A stretch of 64,000 nucleotides of DNA from Capitulum mitella (Eukaryota > Arthropoda > Thecostraca > Pollicipedomorpha > Pollicipedidae): the NCBI GenBank assembly GCA_030062745.1, contig CP099844.1:23436596-23500595 (forward strand), read 5' to 3'. The notes under the pieces are model-generated. The model saw only the letters and a list, made by a program, of their open reading frames with translations. It did not search any database and had not been told where the DNA came from. Below, piece after piece: positions 32,206 through 43,745 of this stretch (positions are counted from its first letter, which is position 1; every line of letters starts with the position of its first letter). A program made the translations under genes and the position numbers.

Positions 32206-32715
32206 CAAACTAGGGATAGGCGGTTCTAATCAGAGGAGTATGTAAGGGCCAGAGCTTTCTCCCATTGGTGACGCTGCTAGTCGAAGGGGTTTCCAAGTTT
32301 CCGTTTTTCCACTCATTTAACTTTCGTTCTAGGCACGTGTTTTCACCTCATTTGGGGGCAACACCAGTAAATCTTACGCTGAAGTATGAAAAACCACCAG
32401 GGGGCGTTCCAAAGACATCCGGAAATCTGTCATATTATTGATACAACTGACTTTAGTCGCATGCAGCGATCCAACAGAATGTTTGCTTTGCCTTTTTTAC
32501 AGAGTAGTCCTAAAGCTAAAGCTCTTCGGGTAAGAGCCTGCCTAAAACAGGTAGGGCCACCGCCCTATTTGCCCTACCGCCATGCCCCTACACCCATACG
32601 ATGTTCCATTTGGATGACCTTGTTCTACGTGCGGTGTACCATATAACACACCTGTTTCCACACATCATCAGTCACTGTCGGATCAGAAACGCAATCCGTG
32701 CACGTACTCAGACAA
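32206..32715. other. Spacer
   Basis: AT-richer sequence; nothing recognised. Confidence 0.4.
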
Positions 32716-33190
32716 ACTCACTGCTTGCGCCCGCCCGCCTGCGCCATCCGATGAGCCCGCCCCGTCCACCGGGTCGAGCAGGACCCCACCGGGCCGTTCA
32801 GGACCCACTGATCCGGGCGCGGAGTGCACCGGCCGTTCCCCACCCCTGTCAGACCGGCCGTCACGTCGGGACCGTGACGCGGCGAGGTGACGGCCGTCAC
32901 GTGTCCGGCGGTGGCGTCGGGTCGTGTCGCGGCGCGTCGCCGTCCGTTTATTACCGGGGGCGGGAGGGACGGACGAGCTGCGTTCGACAGCTGCCGCGCC
33001 GCCGCCGGCCGCCGGCGGTTTTCAGGCGAGGTCGGCCGTGATTTAACGGGCGGCGAACGACGGGCAGTAAATGTCGCGGCTCGTCCGCGGGCGTGTCCGC
33101 TGTAGCGGTCTGCGACGGCCCCGCCGGAACCGGCCAGACCCCTGGCCGGGCTCTGTTGGCAGACGCGAGCACGGCGGCTGTGGTCGTACG
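32716..33190. other. CpG-dense island
   Basis: GC-rich, with repeated CGTCACGTG/GGCCGTCACG words near 32855-32900 (E-box-like CACGTG at 32897). No credible protein. Confidence 0.4.
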
Positions 33191-33225
33191 CGGTCAAAAA
33201 GCTGTGGACGTGAATCAAGAGCAGC

Positions 33226-33340
33226 ATCGTGGTCGGGAGCCCAGATGAAGCCTTCGGTCTCGTGGCAAGACGGGTTCGAGTCGCCTTAGCACTCGATATT
33301 TAGTCTGCAGGTCAGCTAACAAATAGCTAATGAGGCCATG
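33226..33340 (+). mobile_element. tRNA-derived SINE fragment (family A)
   Basis: The sequence CGTGGTCGGGAGCCCAGATG leads to the B box GGGTTCGAGTCGCC (33272-33285) and the signature AGCACTCGATATTTAGTCTGC. This is the best-preserved B box of the four family members in the window. It matches the copy at 27195 both before (GGCAAGACGG versus GGCAGGACGG) and after the B box. Confidence 0.6.
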
Positions 33341-34065
33341 CTGACTACCATGTGGTACTGTACCTTTGGCGGTGTGCTAAAGAACAGTCGTTAAACGTCT
33401 GAGAGAGTGGAATGGACGTCTGCCCAAAGCGCCGACCTTGGCGTCAGAGAGAATTATTTTGTCGGCGCTAGGCAAGGTACCAGCATTCGGAGGACGTGCT
33501 AATGTCACCCTCCAGCTGAACAGCTGAACGATGTGAGCCGTCAGGAAGGGAGGTCGTCCCTGGAACAGAGTCACGTGAGAACTCCGGGACGCTACAGCTG
33601 CCAACAATCACCTCTTCCGACGGAAACCCAACTCTCTCCCGAACTGTCTGACCTTGCACCGACTTTTTTCTCCGTCTTGATGTTTCATACACCAAGGACA
33701 TTTTTCTGCCTCCCTGTTTACACCGTTTGTAATGTTGTGCGATTTTCATTGCTTTTATGCTCTTATGAACCTCTGTAGGTAGCTTTTATCAAAACAGTTT
33801 GAAACGCGGTGGAACAGCGAAATTGAACACCTTTAGAAGTCACGTGATTCAATACGAATTCATGACGCTTGTAAATTTGAGACCTATAGGTGCATGGTTT
33901 TGATTACGTTAATCTCAATTATCTAGATCGACATACTTCCAGGACAAAAACTTAAAACGATTCCTCCAACTGCTTTAGCGCAGTAGAAGCTAAACGATGT
34001 CCTCACTACAGTGACTTTTCTACTCTCATCTCTTTTGCGTCAGCAGTGCTGGTGAACCCGCGGTA
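33341..34065. other. AT-rich spacer
   Basis: No gene or repeat recognised. Confidence 0.4.
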
Positions 34066-34069
34066 GGGC

Positions 34070-34235
34070 ACACTGTAGTATAGTGGTTACCATGCTCGCC
34101 TGGTTACCGGAAGGTCCCCAGCTTGAGTCAGGTAATAGCGGCATTTCGCATTTCCCCCGACAACCAACGTGGGACGCTGCGGAGCGAAATGACCCCGTCA
34201 GTCGAGAGCGTTGATAAATAACCCAATAACAACAC
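34070..34235 (+). mobile_element. tRNA-derived SINE (family B)
   Basis: The head TATAGTGGTTACCATGCTCG (34079-34098) resembles an A box, and CCCAGCTTGAGTCAGG (34117-34132) a B box. The body contains CAACGTGGGACGCTGCGGAG and the AT-rich tail GATAAATAACCCAATAACAA ends at about 34232. Head-body-tail order supports a SINE rather than a tRNA gene, because no acceptor stem closes. Confidence 0.6.
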
Positions 34236-34575
34236 GGTGTGCTCCCGGCACCTGCAGAATTTCCTTGTAGGCAGTGTTACCAGTTCCGTTCCCTGCGGGT
34301 GCCCAGCTTGACAGACGCCCTGACCTTGCCGCGCCGCCGCCTGTAGCTCAGCTGACGGCACCGCCCGGCCGACCCGGAGACAGAGTCGCACACAGGAAGC
34401 CTGGGAGCAGACCGCCAGCGTCATTTCGTCACCCGGTCCTGCTCGGGGCGTGTACCGGGCGCCAGAGACCCCCGGAGACACCGCCGGAGACCCTGTGCCC
34501 CCCCCCCCCACCCTTCGCGTGAAGCGAACCACCTGGCGCGGCTGCCGGGACCAGGCATCGGAGGAAGATCCAGGG
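34236..34575. other. GC-rich block with poly-C tract
   Basis: GC-rich sequence with a run of about 12 C at 34499-34510. No protein recognised. Confidence 0.4.
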
Positions 34576-35230
34576 AGATCGTGTTTAGGTGGCTCTGGTT
34601 TGTCGTTCTGTTGTCTGGAAGCAGTTGTGTCTTAACTGGCTTTACGGGTTTGCACATGCATGCCGAGGCAGCGGGAGTGGTGTGGGAGAGGAAGCGGAAG
34701 GAACTTCGGCTCGTCCCGCAAACAATGGACAACTTATTGTTGCCCTATGCATGGCCCATTTGTGTTACATAGAGATGCAGAAAGAAACCACTTAAAGATG
34801 CTTTTGATCTTTCACCTCTAAAATATTCCGATTTTATTGCGGACTTGGTTCTGATCGGCCTTTTTTATAACATCATGATCTGGACATTACACTTCGGTCT
34901 TCATTTTAGCATATAAAACGTACCAAACTGCCGTGCAATCGAATAACCTGCTGCTGTTGTTGTTTATTGGTGTTTTCGGGCGCGCCGACTACTGAGGCCA
35001 TTTTGCGCCCATCGAATAACCTGCAAATGCCACTTCGGATGAAGAATGAATGGTGAATAACGCACGGCACTGCTTCTCGCTGTTTTATAGCGCATCGCGG
35101 TATTGTAAGCTTTTATATGAATATATTACGATATCAAGCGGAAAAAACTGGCAAATCCCACTAAGCTCATACATATCATGTTCAGTATTATAAAGCTGCA
35201 TACCATCTTTAAACAAGGAAGGTGCATTAA
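34576..35230. other. AT-rich spacer
   Basis: Nothing recognised. Confidence 0.4.
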
Positions 35231-35640
35231 CGCCACGCATGCCCCGAGTCGCCTTCATGACGGTGCCTCGGCGCCACATGCCGACACCCCCCTGACGTGC
35301 ACCGCACTGGTCCGGACCCCGTCGCCCCGGCCGGCCGCCGGTGTACCGTTACGGCCGAGTCGACGGCGGCGGGCGCCGACTGTCGCCCGTCGACGCCGAC
35401 ACTTGACACCGGCCGTCAGGGGACGGTCACCCGGCTAATTGCGCACGTGGATATTAATAATGCCAAGTACTTCCGGCGGGGAAGGGTTGGCCGGCGGCTG
35501 GGCCGGGCGGTGGGCGGGCGCGACTAATGGGCGTAATTTGCGAGGAGGGGCCGGACAGAAATCGGAGGCGAGTTCTGCCGCCTGAAGAGAAGTTGTCCGC
35601 CGAGATGTTTGAGACGGCTGGACCAAGAGTGCCGATATCG
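35231..35640. other. CpG-dense island
   Basis: GC-rich with GGCCGGCGGCTGGGCCGGGC-like content near 35490, and an AT-rich insert GTGGATATTAATAATGCC near 35447. No known coding sequence, apart from the uncertain open frame beginning at its right edge. Confidence 0.4.
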
Positions 35641-36039
35641 GATAGAAATACAGTCTACAATCGTTTAAATGTACGGAGATACATAGCACAACTTTGGAAA
35701 CTACAGTCTAACAGTGGGCATAGTTCAGAAGTGGATAACTTGGTCGTACCATTTCAGTTGATTTGCCTTGAAAATCTTGAATTTGAGGTTTCTTTTTCAA
35801 TCCAACATTCAACGAGGTGCACCATCAAAGAACTCACTCAGAGTTTCGAAACATGTCTCTTTTTAATATCATGCGACCAGCGATGTGTGGGACGTCAACA
35901 AATAAGAGCAATCATTGCAGCTCTAGTACTCGGAGTCTGTTCCTTTGTTTTTCTTTTGCATTATTTCATCTTGGCTAGGTCAGCCAAGTTTACGAACAGG
36001 ATCTACAGAATCTTCTTTGAAAACATTTTACGTTTCTGA
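35527..36039 (+). CDS. Uncharacterised open frame, 170 codons, one predicted membrane segment (doubtful)
   Basis: I do not recognise this frame. It runs 170 codons from the edge of a CpG island into AT-rich DNA. The N-terminal half is charged and polar (residues 1-75). A Leu/Ile/Phe-rich stretch follows. One strong hydrophobic segment (about residues 128-149, IIAALVLGVCSFVFLLHYFI) is followed by a basic tail. A single C-terminal membrane anchor with positive residues behind it would fit a small type II or tail-anchored protein. No domain, signal peptide or family is evident, and I saw no partner exon. A frame of this length can arise by chance in about 45% GC DNA, so it is reported as possible only. 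Confidence 0.12.
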   Translation: MGVICEEGPDRNRRRVLPPEEKLSAEMFETAGPRVPISDRNTVYNRLNVRRYIAQLWKLQSNSGHSSEVDNLVVPFQLICLENLEFEVSFSIQHSTRCTIKELTQSFETCLFLISCDQRCVGRQQIRAIIAALVLGVCSFVFLLHYFILARSAKFTNRIYRIFFENILRF

Positions 36040-37675
36040 AGAAATCGAATTTCCCCAGGGAATTATTGCCTTTGATTTCATCCAGAAATTTTTCGGAGAT
36101 GACTGACACAAATATGTGGAAGCTTGCGCTTCTTATATCTTGAAATCCATGATACGCCACCGGGATGTCGCTTGCCCTCATACAGTGAAATGTTATCATC
36201 GCGTGAAGCTGCCAGATCTAATCATTTCAACCGCGTTTTGTACGTCACATGCGATAAGTCGAATGTTCCACACTGGCCTTTTTGCCGGGGACCGAAGTCA
36301 CTGCATGAAGCAGAACTGTATTACTCAGATGCGAAGCGCTCATTGCTGAGAACTTGTTCGTATTTTAATCAGACTCCCCATTTCTCACAGCGTACCGTGA
36401 TTGTTCTTGTTTCTGTCTCCCGGACGCCTCTGGTGGTGCGGGAGTCGGGGGAGGGGGGGGGGAACGGTCCGGTCTATTTCCGGCCCGGCTCGTGCAGACA
36501 GGAACTGGGCGGCCAGAGTCGGCCCTACGAAAACATGAACTTCCGAGAAAGGTTAATAAGACTCCAACAGCTGCCGAGTTGTTGGCACTCGACCTAAAGC
36601 AAACCTTCTGCAAAAACAATCAACATAAATCTCCCACGCTCCAAATGTTCTCGACTTAATGTTTCCTGAAGAACCATTCCCCGTCTTCAACGTAGTTCAT
36701 GGCGAACAAGAGCGAATTTATTTTCTTATGCGCAGGCCTTCGGCGTGAAACACATCACGTTTGTATTTTTACCGCCAGTGGTTTTGGTTGTAAGACATGA
36801 AGTCACTGCTTAACGCACATTTTACCGGATTGATATCCACAGCATGAGGCACACTGCCGCACAAAGCATTTTCGTCAAAACTTCCCGATATTTTTCGCAT
36901 TTAGATGCAATGTCTGCAAACTCCGGTTAACCATGCATCACCAGCAGCTGCCGGGCCCTATGCCTTACGCCACACCCCTGGACATAAATAGGGGCTACAA
37001 TGTGCCTCGTGCTGGGCGTGTAAATATGCAGTAAACCCAGCCACTGTGTTTATACAACCATGGGGCGCATCTTTTTATGAAACGATTGCCGTTTATATTC
37101 CGCATGGTATGCACACACCCCATAGCGACGCCAACCTAGGTTTTATTTATGACGAAGGTGTACGGACTCAGGGTCTATACGAGCTTATGCAAGTTTAATT
37201 TTTGGGACATTTGAGAGGTTAAGACTGTGACCCCTCCGTCCGACCCAACGTTCTCTTTGAACGTAGGCGCATTCTGTGCATCCGAGCTCTAGTCATATAT
37301 TCCCATAAGGGGTCACGAAACATCGCTTATGATAAACACGCTTCTACCTGGATTATGAAGATTCAAATGCAAAGAACGCACGAGGTCCCAGGGTTGCGGT
37401 CAAAGCTGAGTTGTTAATTTCTGTTTAGAACGAAAACGCATTTGGTAACTGCGTTTGGTATTTTACCAATCTGCCGCATTATGACGGAAACTCTCACGAT
37501 CGTGGACGAGTGGTTAGCATAGGATTTTCCTTTTTTGTCCGAATCGACTGTGTTGTTCTCACGAAACACTCACAACTGTTTTCCTTCCCGAGTGGTTTGT
37601 TAGGGTGCTTTGTGATCAGAGTCCGCGCTAAGCAGTGCTTGTTGCACTGTCTCTGATCCCTACACTCGACACGGT
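36040..37675. other. AT-rich spacer
   Basis: A G-run near 36450-36460. At 37502-37545 GTGGACGAGTGGTTAGCATAGG resembles a tRNA A box followed by an imperfect B-box-like TGTCCGAATCG, possibly a fragment of another tRNA-derived repeat. No gene recognised. Confidence 0.35.
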
Positions 37676-37679
37676 CTCG

Positions 37680-37822
37680 CAGTGAAAAATATCTGTCGCG
37701 CTCTACACGCCAGTTGTCAAGTGCCATGCGGACGAAATACCGAGCGTCGAGTCGACTCGAGCTCACCCTGCCAGGGTGGGGAGCGGTGAAAGACGCCATA
37801 CCAACTGAGCTACCGACGTGTG
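37680..37822 (-). mobile_element. tRNA-derived SINE fragment (family A, minus strand)
   Basis: On the minus strand the head GTCGGTAGCTCAGTTGGTATG is a clear A box. After it come GAGCTCGAGTCGACTC (B-box-like) and the family signature GACGCTCGGTATTTCGTCCGC. This copy preserves the A box best and shows that the family derives from a tRNA with a standard GCTC D-stem. Confidence 0.6.
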
Positions 37823-38395
37823 CTGTCACCTGTCACCTGTCTATCTTTGCATCCATCTGTTGCAAAGATAGACAGACAACTAATGCATAAGCAAGGCGGA
37901 TGACACGTAGATGCTCACATAGGGCATACTATCTTGTTCTGGGGAAAGCTGACTTATGAGGTCCAACAACAGGCTGTTTTGGATGGTGATTGTCACAGGG
38001 TTTTAAATGTAGTCTATACTGTTTGGCTGGCTGCGTTTTTGAACGTTGCTGGCCGTCGAGGCGCACAGACGGCGGGCGTCGCATGTACAGGTTGGTCGGC
38101 CAGGGTGACGTTGACCGGTCACCTGGGTGGGAGCTCGCAGCTTGTCCAGGCAGCCGGTGGCAAGCAACACTGGGGAGCCGTCGCCGCGTTCGATACCATA
38201 TGGTTTAGCTAATGTTACGTTAAGTTCAGATCGCAATTAGCCTTTGTGGACGAGCAGCAAACAGTGTGAAGCCGAGAAGAGAAAGGCTTCAAAATGCCCA
38301 AATCCCTTTGTGAAAGGTATAAAAGCCAATTTCTCTCTGTCGAGCGAATCATAATAATTGGACGAAAATCACGATATAAATCGCATAACTGCAGT
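37823..38395. other. AT-richer spacer
   Basis: TGCAAAGATAGACAGACA near 37861 inverts TGTCTATCTTTGCA near 37839, forming a 14-bp-arm hairpin. No gene recognised. Confidence 0.4.
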
Positions 38396-38397
38396 GG

Positions 38398-38432
38398 GGC
38401 GTGCGTGCGTGCGTGCGCTGACGCGTGTGTGC
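38398..38432 (+). repeat. (GCGT)n / (GT)n microsatellite
   Basis: Four GCGT units followed by an imperfect GCGTGTGTGCGG tract. Confidence 0.8.
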
Positions 38433-39080
38433 GGGTAGCCCGCTGTCGGCGTCCACAGCTGTCCGGAGCTGGCTGGTCGGCCGCTGGAATGCGCCGGCCG
38501 AAGTGGCCGGGTCGCCCCCCTGGGCGGCGCGGCCGACCCCCCACGGCAGCGCTCGTCCGGACGCAGCATGAGCCACTGCCCGACCGCCGCCACCGGCAAC
38601 CAACAATGTCCAGAATGTGATTCATTTGTTTTTACGCGGGCCCCGCGGTATTGCTTAAATGCCGCCGCGGCCGGCCGGGCGCGCGCGCCAATGACACCGC
38701 GCTCATAACGCCGATCTAATTTGCGGTCGGCGGACGCGCCGGCCGGCCAGGAATGTGTGGGAACCGGCGGGGAGGAGCCGGCGTGTCTCATAAAGACGGC
38801 CTGTGTCCATAGTTGGGCGCGGTAAATAAGATGCCCCGGTGGGCTTCCAGATGGGCCGTGACTTCTTTGTGGCGGATGCTATCTGCACTGCAGGCCGCCG
38901 GCAGCCGACGGCCCTCTCGTGCTGCATATCTGCGACGCGTGCATACTGCGCGCTCTTATAGCAACCGCGCACCTGCCTCCCGGAGCGGAGGTTCTCACAG
39001 CACGAGCGGCAGTCGGTGGAATACCGGCGTGCACCCCGCTAATGATTTCGCTGCCGTGCCGGGAACGAAGGCTCATCGCC
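38433..39080. other. CpG-dense island
   Basis: GC-rich to about 38830 with GGCCGGCC-type palindromes and GCGCGCGCGCC at about 38680, then mixed. No credible coding sequence. It is about 25 kb upstream of the Zic/opa promoter and a candidate regulatory element by composition only. Confidence 0.4.
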
Positions 39081-39249
39081 GGACTGAGCTGCTCGACCTC
39101 TATCGGGCCGTCAGATCGAGGGCGGTGATGACTGGCCGTTCCAGTGAATGTGTATCACGTCTCGACAATGGCAATCCCAGGGACCCGATTGTAGTCGCTT
39201 GCAATCGTTCGGTGCCAATTAAATAACCCAGAGGGCTTGAAAGGAAGTG

Positions 39250-39345
39250 ATCGGAAGCTCGGCTGGTAGAGCGCGGTGTTTTCGCCGCGGTAGGTTTGTT
39301 TCGAACCGCCTCGGCATGCGCTATTTGGCCCACGGGGCAGATGAC
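39250..39345 (+). mobile_element. tRNA-derived SINE fragment (family A)
   Basis: AGCTCGGCTGGTAGAGC (39256-39272) forms a good D-arm (GCTC/GAGC). GTTTCGAACCGCC is a T-arm-like element, and it is followed by CGGCATGCGCTATTTGGCCC, comparable to the signature in the other family copies. The anticodon arm is distorted and no acceptor stem pairs, so this is not a functional tRNA gene. Confidence 0.5.
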
Positions 39346-41150
39346 AGTTGGCCAGGAGCCGTTTCGCACCCAAGTACGGGCCTGTCGCGTGCAGGACGTC
39401 ACGGCAAGCGTTCCCCGCGAAAAGATGCTGTAATGTCGCGATGCTGAGTTTAGAGCGGAGTCGATACAACACGTTTCGCCCAGCATGGACCTGGACCCCG
39501 AACACCATTCATGTAAAACGCACGGACCAAATGAGTGTAAAAAAGCAGCCTAGGGATATGAAAGCTATAGCACTGTTCAGGCCGTTCTGAGGAATACCAA
39601 TGATTTCTTTGTGTGACAATGTGCCGTGACACAATGACTCACCCATTGCATCCTCGGGATGCAGCCTCCCTGGGATGGAATATTTCCATTTCCTCATTGC
39701 AAAAGCACGATATCCCAGGTCACGTCTGCGCACGTTGATTTGGAAGTGTTCGGTAAGCCACGGGCATGTAGGCGCTTTTCCTATACCATGCAGTGTCATC
39801 AGTCTGCTTTGGGTTGACGTGGGAAACGTTTTTGCCTGATCGAATACACGCAGTCAGCGACACCATTTTGATATAGAAAATTCATAAACGGCTTCTGTTC
39901 CATTTGGGGCTCGATGTATAGCATGTACTGCAGATAAATCCCGTGACTCGGAAAATGATGTAACATTATTTTGCGTCATGCTAGCTGGGGGACACCGTGT
40001 TTTTTCGCCATAAGATGTTTTATAGCAGCATTGATTTGCAAAACAAAAAAATATGTAAAGAAATAAAAAAACTTTATGATGTAGTCCGAAAATAGTGCAG
40101 CTTTTCGCAAATCGATTTTGTTTAGTGGACAAGCTGGTCTGGAAAAAAATATTTTAATAGTAACTAATCCAATGTTTACCAATCCAAAATGCTCCTGCCC
40201 ACAGCACAGTTTTTTTCGAAGTCCGGTCGTATCACCCACTATTCGCTGTTGCTTTTGCATTCGGACATCAATATCATTCCAACGCCAGCAAGAGCACACA
40301 CAAATGATAATGCCAGCAAGACCTCCGTCATGGTTCTAATGTGGAGTTGGGGATGGGAGAGAGCACTGATGTTTTGCTGCGTTTCTTTTCATGCTGGTCT
40401 TTTCATGCGATGTCCATGGGTGCGACGTTTCAGTTCCTAAAAACTGCAAGGCTGGGTCTTAAACGTTTTCTCTCCGCCAAGCGTTAATGGTCCCCGGCGG
40501 AACCATTACCGACTGGCGGTGTTCTTGCGGGGTTGATTTGTCATGCATAACGTGGTATAACAAAAGTCGTCTTGAAAGTTAACGGATATTATTTCATGGA
40601 CTTTAAAGCCAAAGGTATGTGTCCTTGAAACACACTGTAAAAAACGACGAAATATTGCGTGACATATCCATGCATCCATATTTCTTAAACTAGATGTAAG
40701 CCAAGCTTATCGGATACGACAGAGACAAATGCCAGTGGGGCATTGCATTAAAACAATATCTAAAACAATTCGAAACAATCCGAAGACAAGCCAAGCAGTG
40801 TTTTCATCATGATTTGCTTTACTGCAGAACTGAATCACCCATAGCTTTGTGTGCACGTGAATCCACTTTATAAGAATGTGCCCTTTGGCCATGTTATATT
40901 TGATTCATTCAAAATAACAGTCAGATACCTCCCATTTGGTCAACCTCAGTTAGTGGCGCTTGTAAAGCGCTGTCATTAAATTTTCGAAATGAAAATTACT
41001 GCAGCCGAGAAACAATGACTTAGCTCTCGATGATCGTTTTTCCTTTTCAGCATCGGCCATTCGATAAATAATGCTCACGTCTCGCAGCCGAGAGCCGATC
41101 ACAAACGGTTGCATAATTTGCACAGCCGGCATACTAAGAACTTCATTAAA
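39346..41150. other. AT-rich spacer
   Basis: No gene or repeat recognised. Open frames overlap on opposite strands. Confidence 0.4.
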
Positions 41151-41740
41151 TCATGCCGCGCATTGCAGGCGCCAACGGTGCACCAACGGCCAACAGATAG
41201 GGCCCATTGTCGGGGGACCAATTCAGCGCGGCTCCAAATCAATGGATCCGGCTACAAGCTGCGTCTGGCCATTGTGGCGCGGCTGCGAAGCCGGCGCGGC
41301 CGACACAATATATGACGCCCATTATCATCCCGGCTTTGAATTCACTCCATTTTGATTCGGGCCGGAGCCGGGCCGACCACCGGCGCCGCGGAGGCCCCGC
41401 CGCGCGCCGCTTTGACGGCCGCGCCGCCGCCAGGAATCGCGCCGAAACAGCAGAAGTAATGACAATTGTGCATGTGGGAAAGCTGTTCGAGTCCGGCCGT
41501 GACTCCATTATCATTCACGATTGACAAAACTAATTACTCGCCGCGAGCGGCGGGGCGCCGGGCGGTGGCGGCTGTTCAAAATGGCGGCCGCGGCTGGCGC
41601 CAGGTGCGCCGGTCCCGTTGCACGGCCGCCCGGAGAGCCACTCGGCCGCTCTATGGAGCGTGTGGACCAAACGGACGAGGGCCCGGCGGTTTCCAATGGG
41701 TGGGGAACAAGAGATGCGAAAATTCAGTGCAGTTTTGGTG
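41151..41740. promoter_or_regulatory. CpG-rich candidate regulatory island with YY1/Pho-type site
   Basis: Complex GC-rich block with AT-containing words: ATATATGACGCCCATTATCA near 41309, ACTAATTACTCGCC at 41529 (homeodomain-type) and AAATGGCGGCC at 41578-41588 (YY1/Pho consensus). No coding sequence. YY1/Pho sites in CpG-rich DNA near developmental genes are typical of Polycomb-recruiting elements in flies; the link here is inference. Confidence 0.35.
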
Positions 41741-43425
41741 GAAGAACGGCAACGGTTCGGAATAATCGGCAAAAAGAAAACGTTCCACCTTGGCTGACTT
41801 TTCAGTCACAGATTCGGTTGGCTCGAAATGATATCAACGATCACCTTCGCAGTGCGTTTTTATGAAATGCTTAAGAAAATCAGGAAGCGATTATGAATGG
41901 TATGATATGAAACTATATGAAGAATATAACAAAAGCATTCTGCTGCATTTTCCCTTAATTTATAAATACATCTTGAAATCTATAAATCATCTTGAAATGC
42001 TGTTTGGCGCCTCGATTTCCTTCGATTCTTCTCGCAGTAAAACAAGTATTCGTCGATCCATTTTGGTGTTTCGCTGTTAGTACCAGAGAAACTGGAAGTT
42101 TAAACTTCACTTGCAGGAATGTTAGTTTCTTTAATGATTGGGGGGCCGAGCTGAGGGCCGACAACCTAACCTCCCCCAAATGTGGGCTTCTCAACGGATT
42201 TAGCCCACCTTATTTTGACCAAAGGAAATTTATTGATTTCCTGTTACTATTCATCAAATAAAAAGTTGCATTTACCCACATACTTATCGGTGTATACAGA
42301 TAGAAGATACACAGACAGATAGGTACATCGCCTCAGACGTTATTGCTTACTTTCTACCTATCTCTTATCTATTGCGGTCGTTCTTTTCGTTATAACTATT
42401 CATTTCTCTTTAAAATCCACAGAAAATATGGGGGGGGCCGAAACCAACATTGGAGGGGCCCAAATCAACATGGGGTTGGCCAGGGCGCTCTCAAAAGAAT
42501 ATAAATCGTCGCCCCTTTGCACTGTCACACGGTACTGTTCGCTGCAATTACTGAGCGGTTCAAACACAGCCATGGAAAAGCCCATGAGCCCAAACATCAC
42601 TCCCGGAATAGCTATTTTGACAGAAGAGCCTATAAACGAATGCAACGCAAATGCGTAGGTAAACAGTTTAAACAACTGAGCTGTCTTTTGGTGAAAACTT
42701 CATAGTTCGATATCCATTAGTTGCAAAGTCATTAACCTGCAGAGAGCGTTACGGCCGGGGCGGGCCGGGTCAGGCTGTTCAGTTCGATTTTTTTTCTGAT
42801 AGTTGAAGTAAGATTCGCTGGGCTTACATCCTCGCTCGTAATGACAACACGTCGCTAAAAGACAGTTGTTTTTCTTCTCGTCTTTCTCCTTCACATTAAA
42901 GGAGCTTTCATGTTTCGCAGGTTTTCGGATGTGTTGTTTAGAAAACCTTACTTTCAGTCATTTTTTGCTTTACTCAGCTCTGAATTCCACGCGGAACATT
43001 GCTTTGTGTTGTCTAGCCTTAATTGCCGCTTTCATGCATTTACAATCCATGCGCTCATCGAGTGCGGCATGGAGTGGTGCAATGGTTTTCCATATAACAC
43101 CGAACCCATTGCATCACCCAACTCCTTGATTTCTCGACATGTAGGACCAATCACTATTCATTCGCAATTTTTCTGAGTAGTTTATCAGATTTTGTAGGCC
43201 ACGAATTGCATTTCTAGAATTCCAGGCTACGCGCAATGATCCGTATCATCAATACACGTCGTCACTCCGCTGTCCGTCCAGTCCAGAACGTGTCACGTGC
43301 CTGACCCGAGCCTGTCTTCGGCAGGATGCGTCGCCCATTGCCTTGCACGTGCTTCTCCCGGCTGGAAGACCCTTCCTTGTGGTCATCTGTATCCCTCCCG
43401 GGCTTATGTGCAATGATTCAGCTTC
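41741..43425. other. AT-rich spacer with possible transposon debris
   Basis: TTGGGGGGCCGAGCTGAGGG (42138) and ATGGGGGGGGCCGAAACCAA (42428) resemble G-tract-bearing transposon ends, but boundaries could not be set. A GATAG/ACAGATAG-rich patch lies near 42295-42325. No gene recognised. Confidence 0.35.
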
Positions 43426-43745
43426 GCATAGCTTGGCATTGTCGGCCGGCCCGGGCGGCAGACCATTGTTTACCGGCCGTCCGGTCGGCGGGCGCAGTGT
43501 CGTGGTGGCGCCGGAATGCGCCGAACGTCATGTGTGGCCAGCGCCGAGCGGGCCGGCCGCGGCCGGCGACACGTTCAGGTCGGCGGGGCGGCGAGCGCCC
43601 GCGGGGGGCCTCTGGCCGGGATGACGCGGCGCATAGCCGGCCGCCTGCAACCGGACACCACTGCAGCCGCTCCTGTGGGAAGGATCGACGCGTAATCAAA
43701 GGCGGCTGTTGCGTGTTGCTCTGGGTGCCGTTCGGCCCAGGTCCT
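43426..43745. other. CpG-dense island
   Basis: GC-rich with CATTGTTTACCGGCCG, containing a fork-head-type TGTTTAC at 43467-43473. Frames are low complexity; no gene. Confidence 0.4.

Noticed and set aside
31821-32208. Val-Arg-Ser-Pro repetitive minus-strand frames in all three phases
   Set aside because: All three phases are open through a 12-bp minisatellite, the mark of a repeat, not a gene.
39250-39330. Functional tRNA gene
   Set aside because: The D-arm is good but the anticodon loop is irregular and no acceptor stem pairs; shared flanking signature with other copies marks it as a SINE.
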